A DNA stretch of 64,000 bases, from assembly GCF_044377035.1 (NCBI RefSeq), contig NZ_JBILJW010000015.1, positions 1-64,000 of the forward strand. The letters run 5' to 3'. Position 1 is the first letter of the stretch. The number at the start of each line of letters is the position of its first letter. The DNA is from Silanimonas sp044377035 (GTDB lineage: Bacteria > Pseudomonadota > Gammaproteobacteria > Xanthomonadales > Xanthomonadaceae). The notes below the pieces were generated by a model. That model had not been told where the DNA came from, did not search any database, and worked only from the letters and a program-made list of their open reading frames with translations. Both the position numbers and the translations under genes were made by a program. Below, in pieces: positions 50,601 to 59,037 of this stretch.

Positions 50601-51579
50601 GGTACTTGCGACGCTCCAACAGGTGGTGCACCTCGCGGATCTCGCGCTCGCCCGGCAGGAACAGCAGCACGTCGCCGCGCGCATCCTCCCGCGTGATCTC
50701 ATCGCAAGCGGCCAGCAGGCCCTCGTAAAGCGACTTCTCGGCATCGGGCTTCGAGGCGACGTCGGCGTTGGTGTCCTCGAGCGGCCGGTAGCGCACTTCC
50801 ACCGGGTAGCTGCGGCCTTCGACGCTGATCACCGGCGCGCCGTCGAAGTGCATCGCGAAGCGCTCGGTGTCGATCGTCGCCGAGGTCACGATCAGCTTGA
50901 GGTCGCGGCGCTTGCGCAGCAGGCCCTTCAGATACCCCAAGAGAAAGTCGATGTTCAGCGAGCGCTCGTGCGCTTCGTCGACGATGATCGTGTCGTAGGC
51001 CGAGAGGTAGCGGTCCTTCTGGATCTCGGCCAGCAGGATGCCGTCGGTCATGAACTTGACCAGCGTGTCCTCGCCCACCTGCTCGGTGAAGCGCACCTGC
51101 CAGCCGACCTCCTTGCCCAGCGGCACCTGCAGTTCCTCGGCCACGCGCTTGGCCACCGCGCGCGCGGCGATGCGGCGCGGCTGCGTGCAGCCGATCAGGC
51201 CGGCGGCGCCGCGGCCGGCGGCGAGGCAGAGCTTGGGCAGCTGAGTGGTCTTGCCCGAACCGGTTTCGCCGGCGATGACGACGACCTGGTGCTTCTGGAT
51301 CAGTTCGACGATCGCGTCGGCCTCGCGGCCGATCGGCAGTTCGGTGTCGATGCGCGGCTCGGGCAAGCGGGCCTCGCGAGCGGCGAAGGCCTCGCGCGAG
51401 CGGGCTAGCGCCTGTTCCAGCGCCTGCTGCGCCGCCGCCCTCGCCTCGCCTTTCGATTCCGCCAGCCGCTTCTGCAGGCGCAGCAGCGCGCCGCGGTCCT
51501 TGGCGAGGACGCGGTCCAGCGGGTCGGGGCGCACGGCGCGGGGCGCGGGCGCGGCTGGAGTTTCGGCGGGCTCGCGCAT
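47620..51579 (-). CDS. hrpA: ATP-dependent RNA helicase HrpA (DEAH box)
   Basis: HrpA is a DEAH-box RNA helicase that resolves stalled ribosomes or processes mRNA. The 1319-residue product has Walker A AGETGSGKTTQLPK, the DEAH motif IIVDEAHERSLN, SAT in LIVTSATIDTERFA and the C-terminal helicase motifs (ATNVAETSLTVPRIRYVVD). The ratchet/OB region and the long HrpA-specific C-terminal domain follow. Length is close to E. coli HrpA (about 1300). The ATG at 51577-51579 was chosen, because upstream sequence to 51702 encodes an arginine-rich stretch without family similarity. It is the last conserved gene before the accessory block. Confidence 0.95.
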   Translation of the reverse strand: MREPAETPAAPAPRAVRPDPLDRVLAKDRGALLRLQKRLAESKGEARAAAQQALEQALARSREAFAAREARLPEPRIDTELPIGREADAIVELIQKHQVVVIAGETGSGKTTQLPKLCLAAGRGAAGLIGCTQPRRIAARAVAKRVAEELQVPLGKEVGWQVRFTEQVGEDTLVKFMTDGILLAEIQKDRYLSAYDTIIVDEAHERSLNIDFLLGYLKGLLRKRRDLKLIVTSATIDTERFAMHFDGAPVISVEGRSYPVEVRYRPLEDTNADVASKPDAEKSLYEGLLAACDEITREDARGDVLLFLPGEREIREVHHLLERRKYRETEVLPLYARLSAKDQDRVFNPGPKRRIVLATNVAETSLTVPRIRYVVDPGTARVKRYSPRMKLDRLHIEDIAQASADQRKGRCGRVSSGICYRLFSEQDFNSRPRYTDPELLRSSLAGVILRMLSLGLGRVEDFPFIDAPDPRAVADGWQQLTELGAVDKHRQLTPVGKQMAAFAVDVKLARMLIAAKERGALREMIIIASFLGLQDPRERPQEAREAADRAHAAFADERSEFVSILKLWDAYRAAHEDLSQSKLRDWCSSRFLNFLRLREWRELHRQLILNCEALGWAQNEAPADYADLHRALLAGLALQTGHRSEKGLYEAPRSRKFGLFPASTLAQKPPPWLLCATLLDTAKVWGITAAKIEPEWVIDAVPHLLSHRHFDPHWSRRQGRVQGSEQIGLFGLVLLPKKPVHYGGLYPDEAREIFVRQGLATGEIDTRIPLVKRNLATLERAQEEEAKQRRAGLVVDEDWQVRWYLDRLPSDVHNTAALESWYGKLDPAAKKALEWSLADLMSVEGSGVERFPKFLPLGDARLALNYRFEPGHAEDGVTLDVPLHLLPALDAARLSWLVPGLVEEKATEMIRGLPKALRRNFVPAPDFARAFALAYPNGDADSLPGALGRFLAKATGVEVGALDFDEGALEPHLRMNLRLGEVEGRDGASSEAGSRGTRFRVLGQSRSLDELKARFGAEAEKAFAARAGERLAREGLREFPAEPIPVEISGAGGLPAFPALVLDGDDVALRVLADREAAAQAHGGGVVRLAEIALADAVKSARKQLPLNPKTAMVYTAVATAEQLRADLVAKALAALLDGGQGGVTLAAIRDREAFNKAIGAVKQKLFGEAMARLKIAEAALSQYAEIRPKLEAPVMGWAKANLDDLRAQLAGLVHPGFVRETPPEAFNELPRYLKALALRAERALRDPTRDQQRMLEVQPFAKAIDDARRRGTALEPGWQTLRWDLEELRVSLFAQELGTKRPVSAKRLAKQLEALNTR

Positions 51580-51638
51580 GGGGCGCGCAGTGTAGCGCCT
51601 GCATTCCGATCGGACCGGGCCACTGACGGAACGCGGCC

Positions 51639-51656
51639 CACGGCGTCGACGCCGTG
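51639..51656. promoter_or_regulatory. Perfect 18-base palindrome between hrpA and the CocE-type gene
   Basis: CACGGCGTCGACGCCGTG is a perfect inverted repeat in the 240-base gap between two divergent genes. It could be an operator for a dimeric regulator. It lies 164 bases before the hydrolase ATG and 60 before the hrpA ATG. No regulator can be assigned. Confidence 0.35.
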
Positions 51657-51819
51657 CGGAAACATCGTCAACGACCGCTGCTGCTCCAACCGCACCGCAC
51701 ATTCAGAACGGCGCTCCGGCCTGCACCAGCGGTCGGGCCAGCCGCCGAGCATTCCCCCGCCCGGCGACCTCCACCGGGACGTCAGCACCCACGGCGGGTG
51801 CACAACGAGGACAACAACG

Positions 51820-53601
51820 ATGAACCTCACGATCCGAAGGGCGGTCACCGCCCTTCTCCTGGCCTACCTTCCCGCCTCGGCGGCCATGGCCCTGCCCCCA
51901 GGCTTTCACCGCGCCGCGGCGGGCCACCTGGTGGGTGAATTCCGGGTCCCCGCGCCTGACGGAACCACCTTGCAGACGCTGGTCTATCTGCCCGGCACAG
52001 GGCCCGGCCCATGGCCGACCCTGGTCACCCGCAGTCCCTACGACCTGCCGCTCACGCCGGTAAGCGGCTTTCCGGAAGAGCACCCGAACGCGGACATCGA
52101 GGCCGACGAGAAGGACGTCGGCTGGACGGAAGCCACCGACCGGGGCTACGCCCTCGTGATCCAGTTCGTCCGCGGCCGCAACGAATCCGATGGCACGTTC
52201 AGCCTCTTCCTTGACGAGCGCGCCGATGGCGATGCCCTGCTGCGCTGGGTCGAGGCCCAACCGTGGTCCAACGACCGGCTCGGGGTCTTCGGCGACTCGG
52301 CGAGCGGCGTGGCCGCGCTGCAAGCCGCCGCCAGCGGCAGGCCGTCGGTCCGTGCCATCTATGCGCAGGCGACCAGCCCGGACTTCCTCGGCGGCGTGAT
52401 CTTCCCGGATCGCGCCATCAAATGGGAGGCGCTGCTTCCGTTCGTCCTGTCGCAGTCGCTCGACAGCAGCGAGGACCATGAGGCTCGCTTGGGCATCGAC
52501 GACACCGAACTCGAGGCGCTGAAAGAGATGGCGGGCGAGGGCCTTGAGGACCTGTTCGAGGCGCTCGAGGAGGGCGATGCCTCCACCTCTGAGTGGTGGA
52601 CCACGCCGCCCGTCGCCGATTTCCCGATCGTCAGCGACCTCCAGCCACGCTGGCCGGACTTGCTGGCCGCTCGCACCAGGACGCCGCTTCTGGAGGCGGG
52701 GAATGTCACCCGTCGGCTTCGAGCGCCGGTGCTCCAGGTCGGGCTGTGGCACGACTTCTTCCACGACAGCGCGATCGAGGCGTGGAACCAGCGCGGCATC
52801 TCGGGCCTGGGCCGGAATGATCGGCTGATCATGCTCGACGGGACCCACTACGACGTGGACGAGCCGGAACTCTGGCCGATCCGCCCGATGTTCACCTGGT
52901 TCGACTTCTGGCTGAAGCAGCGCTGGAACGACGTGACGCGGTGGCCGAAGGTGCAGTTCGCCTGGGCCGGTGAAGGTGCGGAGTCGGTGGTGGGAAGCGC
53001 GCTTTGGCCGATCCCGGCGCGGCCCATCATCGCGGAACTGCAGGCGCCGACGGCCACGATCCAGATCGACCCGGCGAAGCCGGTGCCGACACTCGGCGGC
53101 AACCACCTCATCGCCCCGGCCGGGATGCTGGACCAGTCACCGCTGCTCGATCGAACGGACATCGGCCTGCTGCAGGGCGCCCCCCTGTCCAGGACGCTGC
53201 CGATCGCCGGGCCGATCCAGGCCACGATCCGCCTCAAGAGCATCTACAGCGGGCCACTGGTGGTGAAACTCGTCGACGTTCGGCCCGACGGCGAGGTCCG
53301 GCTGGTGCGCGAAACGCCGGTCACACGGGCCCACGGGCGGGTCATCGACGTGCGCTTCTCGCCGATCGCCTATCGTTTCGACGCCGGCAGCAGGCCCGGC
53401 CTGATGATCGCGGGAAGCAGCTTCCCCGCATGGATCTTCGAGCGACCCGCCACCGGGACCGTGGACGTCGCCGGAGCACGGCTGGTCATGCCGGATGCCT
53501 CGTTGGCACGCCTTCCGCGCCCGCAGCGGCGCTGCGAGACGGTGACGGGCGATGAACAGCGTGCTCGCGAGCAACGCGACGCGGGCTGTCCGACGCCCTG
53601 A
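51820..53601 (+). CDS. CocE/NonD-type secreted serine hydrolase
   Basis: This 593-residue protein has a signal peptide (about residues 1-24, ending AAMALP) and an X-Pro dipeptidyl-peptidase S15-type alpha/beta-hydrolase domain. The nucleophile is in GVFGDSASGVAALQ, where most relatives have GxSYxG. The catalytic histidine is in MLDGTHYDVDEPE. A C-terminal jelly-roll domain follows, with the strand block VVKLVDVRPDGEVRLV. Such enzymes split ester or amide bonds, but the substrate is unknown. It has a duplicated partial copy, inverted, at 58830-59037. It converges on the LytTR gene with a hairpin between. Confidence 0.87.
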   Translation: MNLTIRRAVTALLLAYLPASAAMALPPGFHRAAAGHLVGEFRVPAPDGTTLQTLVYLPGTGPGPWPTLVTRSPYDLPLTPVSGFPEEHPNADIEADEKDVGWTEATDRGYALVIQFVRGRNESDGTFSLFLDERADGDALLRWVEAQPWSNDRLGVFGDSASGVAALQAAASGRPSVRAIYAQATSPDFLGGVIFPDRAIKWEALLPFVLSQSLDSSEDHEARLGIDDTELEALKEMAGEGLEDLFEALEEGDASTSEWWTTPPVADFPIVSDLQPRWPDLLAARTRTPLLEAGNVTRRLRAPVLQVGLWHDFFHDSAIEAWNQRGISGLGRNDRLIMLDGTHYDVDEPELWPIRPMFTWFDFWLKQRWNDVTRWPKVQFAWAGEGAESVVGSALWPIPARPIIAELQAPTATIQIDPAKPVPTLGGNHLIAPAGMLDQSPLLDRTDIGLLQGAPLSRTLPIAGPIQATIRLKSIYSGPLVVKLVDVRPDGEVRLVRETPVTRAHGRVIDVRFSPIAYRFDAGSRPGLMIAGSSFPAWIFERPATGTVDVAGARLVMPDASLARLPRPQRRCETVTGDEQRAREQRDAGCPTP

Positions 53602-53612
53602 ACAACGCGAAC

Positions 53613-53636
53613 GACGGGCGGCGATGGCCGCCCGTC
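53613..53636. terminator. Bidirectional hairpin between convergent genes
   Basis: GACGGGCGGC (53613-53622) pairs perfectly with GCCGCCCGTC (53627-53636) around the loop GATG. It stands between the CocE-type and LytTR genes and overlaps the LytTR stop codon by two bases. It is a good candidate for a shared terminator, although no T run is present. Confidence 0.55.
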
Positions 53637-54510
53637 AATCGCCGGACGGGCTATCCCGCACGAAATCAACCCCGAGCTTGTCTTTCACGACCGACAGCCG
53701 TCGCCGGCTGATCGGCACCTTGGTCTGGTCGGACATCAGGCAGTACCAACCGCTGGCCGAACGCCGCACGCGCCGGACGTGACTCAGGGCGACCCAGAAC
53801 GAGCGGTGCACGCGAAGGCCGCGGTCGCCCATTTCGGCTTCGATTTCGGCGATCGTGCCGAGCAGGGTGGTGCTGCCGAGCGTGGTCCGCAGCTGGAGGT
53901 AGTGCAGGTCGGACCGCGCGAAGACCAGATCGGTCCCGATTGCGGCAGGAATCCGCGCCAGCAGCGGTTTCGAAAGGGCCGACAGCGTGCCGGACGTGGC
54001 CTCGGGCTGCGGCTCCGGCTCGGACACAGCGGATGCGGGCGGGGAATCGGCGACCGTGTCCCGCGCACCGACGGCGGCGAAGGTCGGTGGCACATTGAGG
54101 ATCGCCCAGCTCGTCAGATAGGCCGGCGCGAGCTGCAGCCACTCGGCAACGAGCGCGAACACGCCACCGCTCTGCTCGAGGGCATCCAGCCATCCGTCCG
54201 CGGGATCTTCACCGGGCGACGGGAAAACCGCCTCCAGCCCCAGCGACAAGGGCGCGAACACCAGGCTGCCGATGAGCCCCCCGACAAACAGCTGGAACAG
54301 CGGCGGGCGGGCGGCGATCGCGCGGAAACCGCCCAGCCACCACGTGGCGGCGATGGCGACGCCCAGACCCAGTGCGACTTGCACGAACCACACCAGGAAC
54401 GCCGCGACCGGCGGAAGGCCCAGGGCGACGTCCGAGTCGGTCCGCATGAGCAGAAGGGCGAGAACGCAGGACACCGCGATCCACCAGACCCAGACCTTCA
54501 ATCGCGGCAT
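53635..54510 (-). CDS. Membrane-bound LytTR-type DNA-binding regulator
   Basis: This 291-residue protein has four hydrophobic segments in the first 150 residues (WWIAVSCVLALLLM, PPVAAFLVWFVQVALGLGV, FQLFVGGLIGSLVFAPLSL and a weaker one near 120-140). A linker rich in glutamate and proline follows, then a C-terminal LytTR DNA-binding domain from about 195 (DLVFARSDLHYLQLRTTLGS; LRVHRSFWVALSHVRRVRR). It lacks a receiver, so it is not a normal two-component regulator and may sense a membrane signal. The ATG at 54508-54510 precedes the first helix. Targets are unknown; it converges on the CocE gene. Confidence 0.85.
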   Translation of the reverse strand: MPRLKVWVWWIAVSCVLALLLMRTDSDVALGLPPVAAFLVWFVQVALGLGVAIAATWWLGGFRAIAARPPLFQLFVGGLIGSLVFAPLSLGLEAVFPSPGEDPADGWLDALEQSGGVFALVAEWLQLAPAYLTSWAILNVPPTFAAVGARDTVADSPPASAVSEPEPQPEATSGTLSALSKPLLARIPAAIGTDLVFARSDLHYLQLRTTLGSTTLLGTIAEIEAEMGDRGLRVHRSFWVALSHVRRVRRSASGWYCLMSDQTKVPISRRRLSVVKDKLGVDFVRDSPSGD

Positions 54511-54621
54511 GTCGAACCCCCTCGCATCGCAGGGGCGGAAGTATAGGCGCACGCGGAGCGGGCACCGGTCCTCGTCCCTTGTTCCGTGGGCCTCGGCACG
54601 ACGTCCACGAACCGGAGGATC

Positions 54622-55443
54622 TCACCTTCCCGAGTCGCCCCCGCCGGCCTTGGCTTCGACGAACTCCGGGGTGAGCGGCAACGCAAGACGCGCCAACCGC
54701 TTACCGGCCTCGATGCGACCGAAGGAGGCGAGACAGGCCTCCTTGCTTCGGCGGCGTACGGGCGCATCGACGCGCTCGCGGCGCCGTCCGTCGCCCTCGT
54801 CACGGAGGAGGCGCCTCACGTCGCGTGCGAGCACGTCGGTGAGCGCATAGGCATCACCGAGCCGCGATGGCGTTGCATCGGTGGTGAAGGCATTGGCACC
54901 CTGCGCCCAGCGGAACTCGAGAACGCGGGCCCCATCCGCCGCGCTGGCGACGACATCCGCGCTGAGTCCGCCCATGCCCGCGGGCAGCCTCGGGGTGAAC
55001 GGGATCGGGGAGAGCGCCCCTACAACCAACGATGCTCCCGCCACGCCACGGTTCGTCAAGCCGACGCCGGTGACTTCGCTCCTGAGCACGATGTCCGCCG
55101 GCTGCTCCGCGGCGACGACCTCGAAGAATTCCGAGGTCGTCGTGCACAGGGCGCGCCCCACGCCCGCCAGGATCACCTCGCGCTCGCGGGGGGACAAGGC
55201 CGTGTCGGCGCCGTCCGCGAAGCGAGGCGGCGCGACATGGAGGGTCTTCGCTTGGGCGATCGCGGCGCGGTCGATACGTTGCTGCCGCGACGACTGGGGG
55301 CGGTCCCGCTCGACCTCCAGTCGAACGTCCGAGGCGATCAGGCTTCCCGCCCCCCCTTTCGGGGCCGTGGCGCAGCCGGAAAGGATCGCAGCCATCGAGA
55401 GGAGGATCAGGGGAGTCACGCGGAACAAGGAAGAATGGCTCAT
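54622..55443 (-). CDS. DUF3313-like lipoprotein
   Basis: This 273-residue protein has a lipoprotein signal with lipobox LSGC (lipidated Cys near residue 24) and a mature domain resembling DUF3313. TLHVAPPRFADGADTALSPR and VVAAEQPADIVLRSEVTGVG follow the family pattern, with a region on strand-forming residues and a loop rich in glycine. Its role is unknown. The arginine-rich C-terminal end (GDGRRRERVDAPVRRRSKEA) is unusual. It lies upstream of the LytTR gene in the same direction, with a 111-base gap, so they could be one unit. Confidence 0.75.
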   Translation of the reverse strand: MSHSSLFRVTPLILLSMAAILSGCATAPKGGAGSLIASDVRLEVERDRPQSSRQQRIDRAAIAQAKTLHVAPPRFADGADTALSPREREVILAGVGRALCTTTSEFFEVVAAEQPADIVLRSEVTGVGLTNRGVAGASLVVGALSPIPFTPRLPAGMGGLSADVVASAADGARVLEFRWAQGANAFTTDATPSRLGDAYALTDVLARDVRRLLRDEGDGRRRERVDAPVRRRSKEACLASFGRIEAGKRLARLALPLTPEFVEAKAGGGDSGR

Positions 55444-55553
55444 GGCAATGGCCTCGCTGGGGGTCGCCGAAGCTTCATCGGCTCCTGCTTGATGCGCTAT
55501 TGCCAAGCGCTGCAACCCAGCTATGCGACCTTGCCTTGGGGAGGGAGGCCGCG

Positions 55554-56456
55554 TCAGCCGACCCGCACCGGCGCCAATTCGCGCTCCAACTCGGCGGCAA
55601 GGAAATCGAAGACCACCTTGATCGCAGGGTTGCCGCGGATCTCGTTGTGGACGACGAGCCAGACCGGCATCGTCGGCCCCACCTCGGGAATCAGTTGAAC
55701 CAGCGACGGATCCCTCTTGGCGACCTTGTCGGCGAGGAACCCGATCCCCAGCCCCGCCCGGACCAGTTGCCACACCACCAGGGGATCGTCGGTCCTCACC
55801 GCAAAGCTCTCGCGCGTGGCCGGGATGCCACCCGCCGCGAATCCCCGCAGGATCACATCGTCATCGATCAGCCCGATGAGGTCGTGCTGGAGCAGCTCCG
55901 GCGGCGCGACCGGCTGGCCGCGACGCAGGACGTAGTCACGGGACGCATAGGCGCCGATCTTGGACGTCCCCAGCTTGCGGGCGATCAAGCTGCCCTGCTC
56001 GGGCATCACCATCCGGACCGCGATGTCCGCCTCCCGGCGGAGCAGGTTCGCCACCGTGTCGGTGGCCTGGAGCTCCACCTGGATCTGCGGGTTCGCGGCC
56101 CTCAACCTGCCGATGATCTCGGGCAGGACGACGAAAGCCATGGTCTGGCTGGCGCTGATCCGCACCGACCCGGAGACATTCTGGCGGGTGCCGGCAATCG
56201 CGCGGGCGACGCCGTGCGCACCCTCCGCCATCCGCTGCGCGTCCTCGGCGATCCGGTACGCCACCCGAGTGGGCGCAAGGCCACGGCCGGTACGCTCGAA
56301 CAGCGCACATCCCAGCTGTGCTTCCAACTGCGCGACATGCCTCCCGATCGTGGGCTGGGACGCATGAAGACGCCTCGACGCCCCCAGGAGGCTCCCGGCC
56401 TCCATCACGGCAAGGAAGGACCGGATCAGGGTCCAATCGAAATCCGGCTCACTCAC
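55554..56456 (-). CDS. LysR-family transcriptional regulator
   Basis: This 300-residue regulator has the winged helix at its N-terminus (FDWTLIRSFLAVMEAGSLL; SQPTIGRHVAQLEAQLG) and a two-lobed effector domain (VSGSVRISASQTMAFVVLPE; LVRAGLGIGFLADKVAK). The start is GTG at 56456, with GAGG nine bases upstream; an ATG at 56486 has no ribosome site and is less likely. It diverges from the lipoprotein hydrolase, with 208 bases between, which is the typical LysR layout for controlling the neighbour. The effector is unknown. Confidence 0.9.
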   Translation of the reverse strand: MSEPDFDWTLIRSFLAVMEAGSLLGASRRLHASQPTIGRHVAQLEAQLGCALFERTGRGLAPTRVAYRIAEDAQRMAEGAHGVARAIAGTRQNVSGSVRISASQTMAFVVLPEIIGRLRAANPQIQVELQATDTVANLLRREADIAVRMVMPEQGSLIARKLGTSKIGAYASRDYVLRRGQPVAPPELLQHDLIGLIDDDVILRGFAAGGIPATRESFAVRTDDPLVVWQLVRAGLGIGFLADKVAKRDPSLVQLIPEVGPTMPVWLVVHNEIRGNPAIKVVFDFLAAELERELAPVRVG

Positions 56457-56664
56457 TGGACGATGCCTCGACGCACTGCCATGCATCGAGCATAGATGAT
56501 CCGCTGCGCTGTTCACCTTCACGCGAGCGGATCCCGTCGGGTGCTCGCCTCGTCGGCCACTTCGGCAGTCCTGCAATCCAGCCATGCACGTTTTTGGCTT
56601 GATCCCCCTCGATAGCCCAAGCGAGGCTCGATGCCCTCGAAGCTGCAAGGGATGAGGTGTGTCC

Positions 56665-57993
56665 ATGTTTCCCACAGACAACGGCCGCGGGCGCCGACCG
56701 AGGACCGCCGCCGGCATCCTTCTCGCCACGTTGTTGTGCGGATGTGCATCGAACGGCCCGATGGCGCCGGCATCGGAACTCGTCACCAGCGGATGGAGCG
56801 ACCCCGCCGCCCTGGCGCCCGTCGGCGATTTCGATGCCTACGTGGCGGCGGTCAGAACAGAACTTCGCGCCCATCGAGTGCCCTTCGACCCGTCGATGGC
56901 CGAGGCTGAACTCGCGTCGGTGGCGCCCTTCCGCAGGCCACCCGCCCCGGGATGCGGGGCCGCGACACCACGAGGCATCGCGATCCTCGTCCACGGGTTG
57001 TCCGACACCGCGTTCGCCATGCGCGATCTCGCCGAGTCGCTGTCCCGCCAATGCTTCGAGGCACGCGTCCTTCTGCTGCCCGGGCATGGGACCCGCCCCG
57101 CAGACCTGATGGTCGTCGACGAAAAGGACTGGGTCGGGCACGTCCAAGCCGCCGTGCTGCAAGCAGGGCGGGAAAACGATGTCGTCGTGGTGGCCGGCTT
57201 TTCGCTCGGCGCGGCGCTTGCGGTCACCGTCGCCACCGAATCCCCCGGGAGTGTCGATGCAGTGATCGGGGTCTCGCCCGCCTACCGCATCAGTTCGTCC
57301 CTCCTCGCCCGTCAAGCGCGATGGCTCTCCGCCTTCCGCCCATGGCTCGACTCAGGCCCACGGGAAGAATTCGCGAGGTACGAGGCGATGCCGACGCGCG
57401 GCATCGCCTCCACCATGGCGCTCCTCAGCAGAATGGAGTCCGGCCTGAAGGGGAAAGGGGCGTTCCAGTCCCCCTGGATGGTGGTCCAGAGCGAGGACGA
57501 CGAGGTGATCGATGTCGCCGGGAATAGGCGCATCTTCGCAGCCAGGGCCGTCGATCCCCGGAGCGTGTTCCTGAACTACTTCTCCGCGGAGCCGGAGGAC
57601 CGAACGGACGAGCGCGTGATCTGGCTTCCCGCGGCCGACGTCGCGTCGCGGGTGGCGGGACTCTCGCACCTCGCCCTTCATATCGCCCCCGGCAATCCGC
57701 ACTACGGGCTCGAAGGCACCTACCGGAACTGCGGCAGCGCCCCGTTCCGGGCAGAGGCCGACGTGCAGGCCTGCAAGCAGTCGGCGCGCGTCTGGTACGG
57801 CACCGGACGGCAGTCTCCCCCGCCCGGCGAGGCCGGCGCGCGAGCAACGTTCAATCCCCATTTCCCGGATCTGGAGCGCCGCATCGGCGGCTTCCTCGCG
57901 GAGATCGATGGCCGGCAGGTGGACCGCGTGGCGTCCTCGCCGGAAGGGTCGGGGCGTGCCGACCATGCGCATTGGACGCTGCGACGGCGCTAG
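56665..57993 (+). CDS. Alpha/beta-hydrolase lipoprotein
   Basis: This 442-residue protein has a lipoprotein signal with lipobox LLCGC (lipidated Cys near residue 27). A serine-hydrolase domain follows, with the oxyanion strand IAILVHGLSDTAFAMRDLA, the nucleophile elbow VVVAGFSLGAALAV (GxSxG) and a catalytic aspartate in MVVQSEDDEVID. Histidine candidates are in GLSHLALHIAPGNPHYG. It resembles esterases or lipases of the envelope. The ATG at 56665 is chosen because GAGG lies seven bases before it, while the GTG at 56659 is too close. The LysR gene diverges from it and may regulate it. Confidence 0.85.
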   Translation: MFPTDNGRGRRPRTAAGILLATLLCGCASNGPMAPASELVTSGWSDPAALAPVGDFDAYVAAVRTELRAHRVPFDPSMAEAELASVAPFRRPPAPGCGAATPRGIAILVHGLSDTAFAMRDLAESLSRQCFEARVLLLPGHGTRPADLMVVDEKDWVGHVQAAVLQAGRENDVVVVAGFSLGAALAVTVATESPGSVDAVIGVSPAYRISSSLLARQARWLSAFRPWLDSGPREEFARYEAMPTRGIASTMALLSRMESGLKGKGAFQSPWMVVQSEDDEVIDVAGNRRIFAARAVDPRSVFLNYFSAEPEDRTDERVIWLPAADVASRVAGLSHLALHIAPGNPHYGLEGTYRNCGSAPFRAEADVQACKQSARVWYGTGRQSPPPGEAGARATFNPHFPDLERRIGGFLAEIDGRQVDRVASSPEGSGRADHAHWTLRRR

Positions 57994-58041
57994 TCCAGAA
58001 CGGTTGACGCACGCGCCCCACCCTCGAGCACCGGAGTCCCC

Positions 58042-58782
58042 ATGTCGATCCATGATCCTTCCCGCGCCGCCGATGCACCGCCGCGGAGCCTCCTTCTGAT
58101 GGCGGGCCTCGTCCTGCTGGTGCAAGGCTTAAGCATCTTCGCCCCGATGGCCGTGCTCGGCGGCGCGATCCAGTGGCCGGACAGCCTCGACTTCCCGCCA
58201 TCGCAGATGCTTCCGCTGCTTCGGGAGCAACTCGATGCCGTGCGGCTGGGCTACGGGCTCTACCTCGGGTATTCGCTGCTGTTCCTCGTGACCGGCGTGG
58301 TGACAGTGCGACTGGCGGCGCGCCCGGGCCCGCTCGGCGCGCTGGCGCTCATCGCCGTCGCCGCCGCCGCGGTCTCCGCCTTGGCGCGAGGGATCGGCAT
58401 CCTGCGCTGGCTGACCGGCAGCGGCGCGCTGGCCGACGCGCATGCCGCCCCCGGCCTGTCGGCGGAGGGCCGCGCCGCGATCGAGACGATGCAGGCCGCC
58501 CTCAACGCTTGGGGCGGTGCGATTGGCGAGGCCTTGGGCGTCGCGGCCTTCGCCGCGATCTGGGCCATCGCGACGGGTCTGGTGATCCTGCGCGACCGGC
58601 AGCTGCCCGCGTGGGCAGGGCTTGCGGGGCTCGTGGCCGGCATCATCGTCGCCTTGCCGGCACTCGAACTCTTCGGCATCGCGCCACCGGTCTCGATCGT
58701 GCTGTCCACGACCGGGCTGCAGCTCTGGTTCATGGCCCTCGGGCTGCTGTTCCTCTGGCGCGCCCTGCGCCGGACCGCTTGA
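58042..58782 (+). CDS. DUF4386-family membrane protein
   Basis: This 246-residue protein has six hydrophobic segments in a DUF4386-like layout (LLLMAGLVLLVQGLSIFAPM; GYGLYLGYSLLFLVTGVVTV; LGALALIAVAAAAVSAL; EALGVAAFAAIWAIATGLVI; WAGLAGLVAGIIVALPALE; LWFMALGLLFLWRALRR). No catalytic or binding motif is visible and the function is unknown. It starts 48 bases after the hydrolase gene, so the two may be co-transcribed. It ends at the composite pseudogene region. Confidence 0.82.
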   Translation: MSIHDPSRAADAPPRSLLLMAGLVLLVQGLSIFAPMAVLGGAIQWPDSLDFPPSQMLPLLREQLDAVRLGYGLYLGYSLLFLVTGVVTVRLAARPGPLGALALIAVAAAAVSALARGIGILRWLTGSGALADAHAAPGLSAEGRAAIETMQAALNAWGGAIGEALGVAAFAAIWAIATGLVILRDRQLPAWAGLAGLVAGIIVALPALELFGIAPPVSIVLSTTGLQLWFMALGLLFLWRALRRTA

Positions 58783-58829
58783 GGGCGGCCGCCATGCTGC
58801 TCCACCACTCGAAGGCAGAGAGGCCCCAC

Positions 58830-59037
58830 GATATCCAGGCGAGCCTCGTGGTCCTCGCTACTGTCGAGTGACTGCGACAGGACGAACGGAAGCAGCGCCT
58901 CCCACTTGATGGCGGGATCCGGGAAGATCTCGCCGCCGCGGAAGTCCGGGCTGGTGGCCTGCGCATCGCTGCACATAGATGGAACCGACCGACGTCCGCG
59001 CCCGTGGGCAGCTGCGCAGAAAAGGGTCGAGCGAAGG
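58830..59037 (-). pseudogene. Fragment of the CocE-type hydrolase gene, inverted copy
   Basis: The minus strand reads QATSPDFRGGEIFPDPAIKW, then EALLPFVLSQSLDSSEDHEARL, which is the internal text of the hydrolase at 51820-53601. Bases 58830-58965 match 52362-52497 in opposite orientation, with about 11 mismatches in 136 by my count (near 92%). Weaker similarity with a small insertion extends to about 59037. It lacks the start, active site and end, so it cannot be functional. Confidence 0.8.

Noticed and set aside
51580..51702. Longer N-terminus for HrpA
   Set aside because: The added 41 residues are arginine-rich with no family similarity, and the ATG at 51579 gives the usual length.
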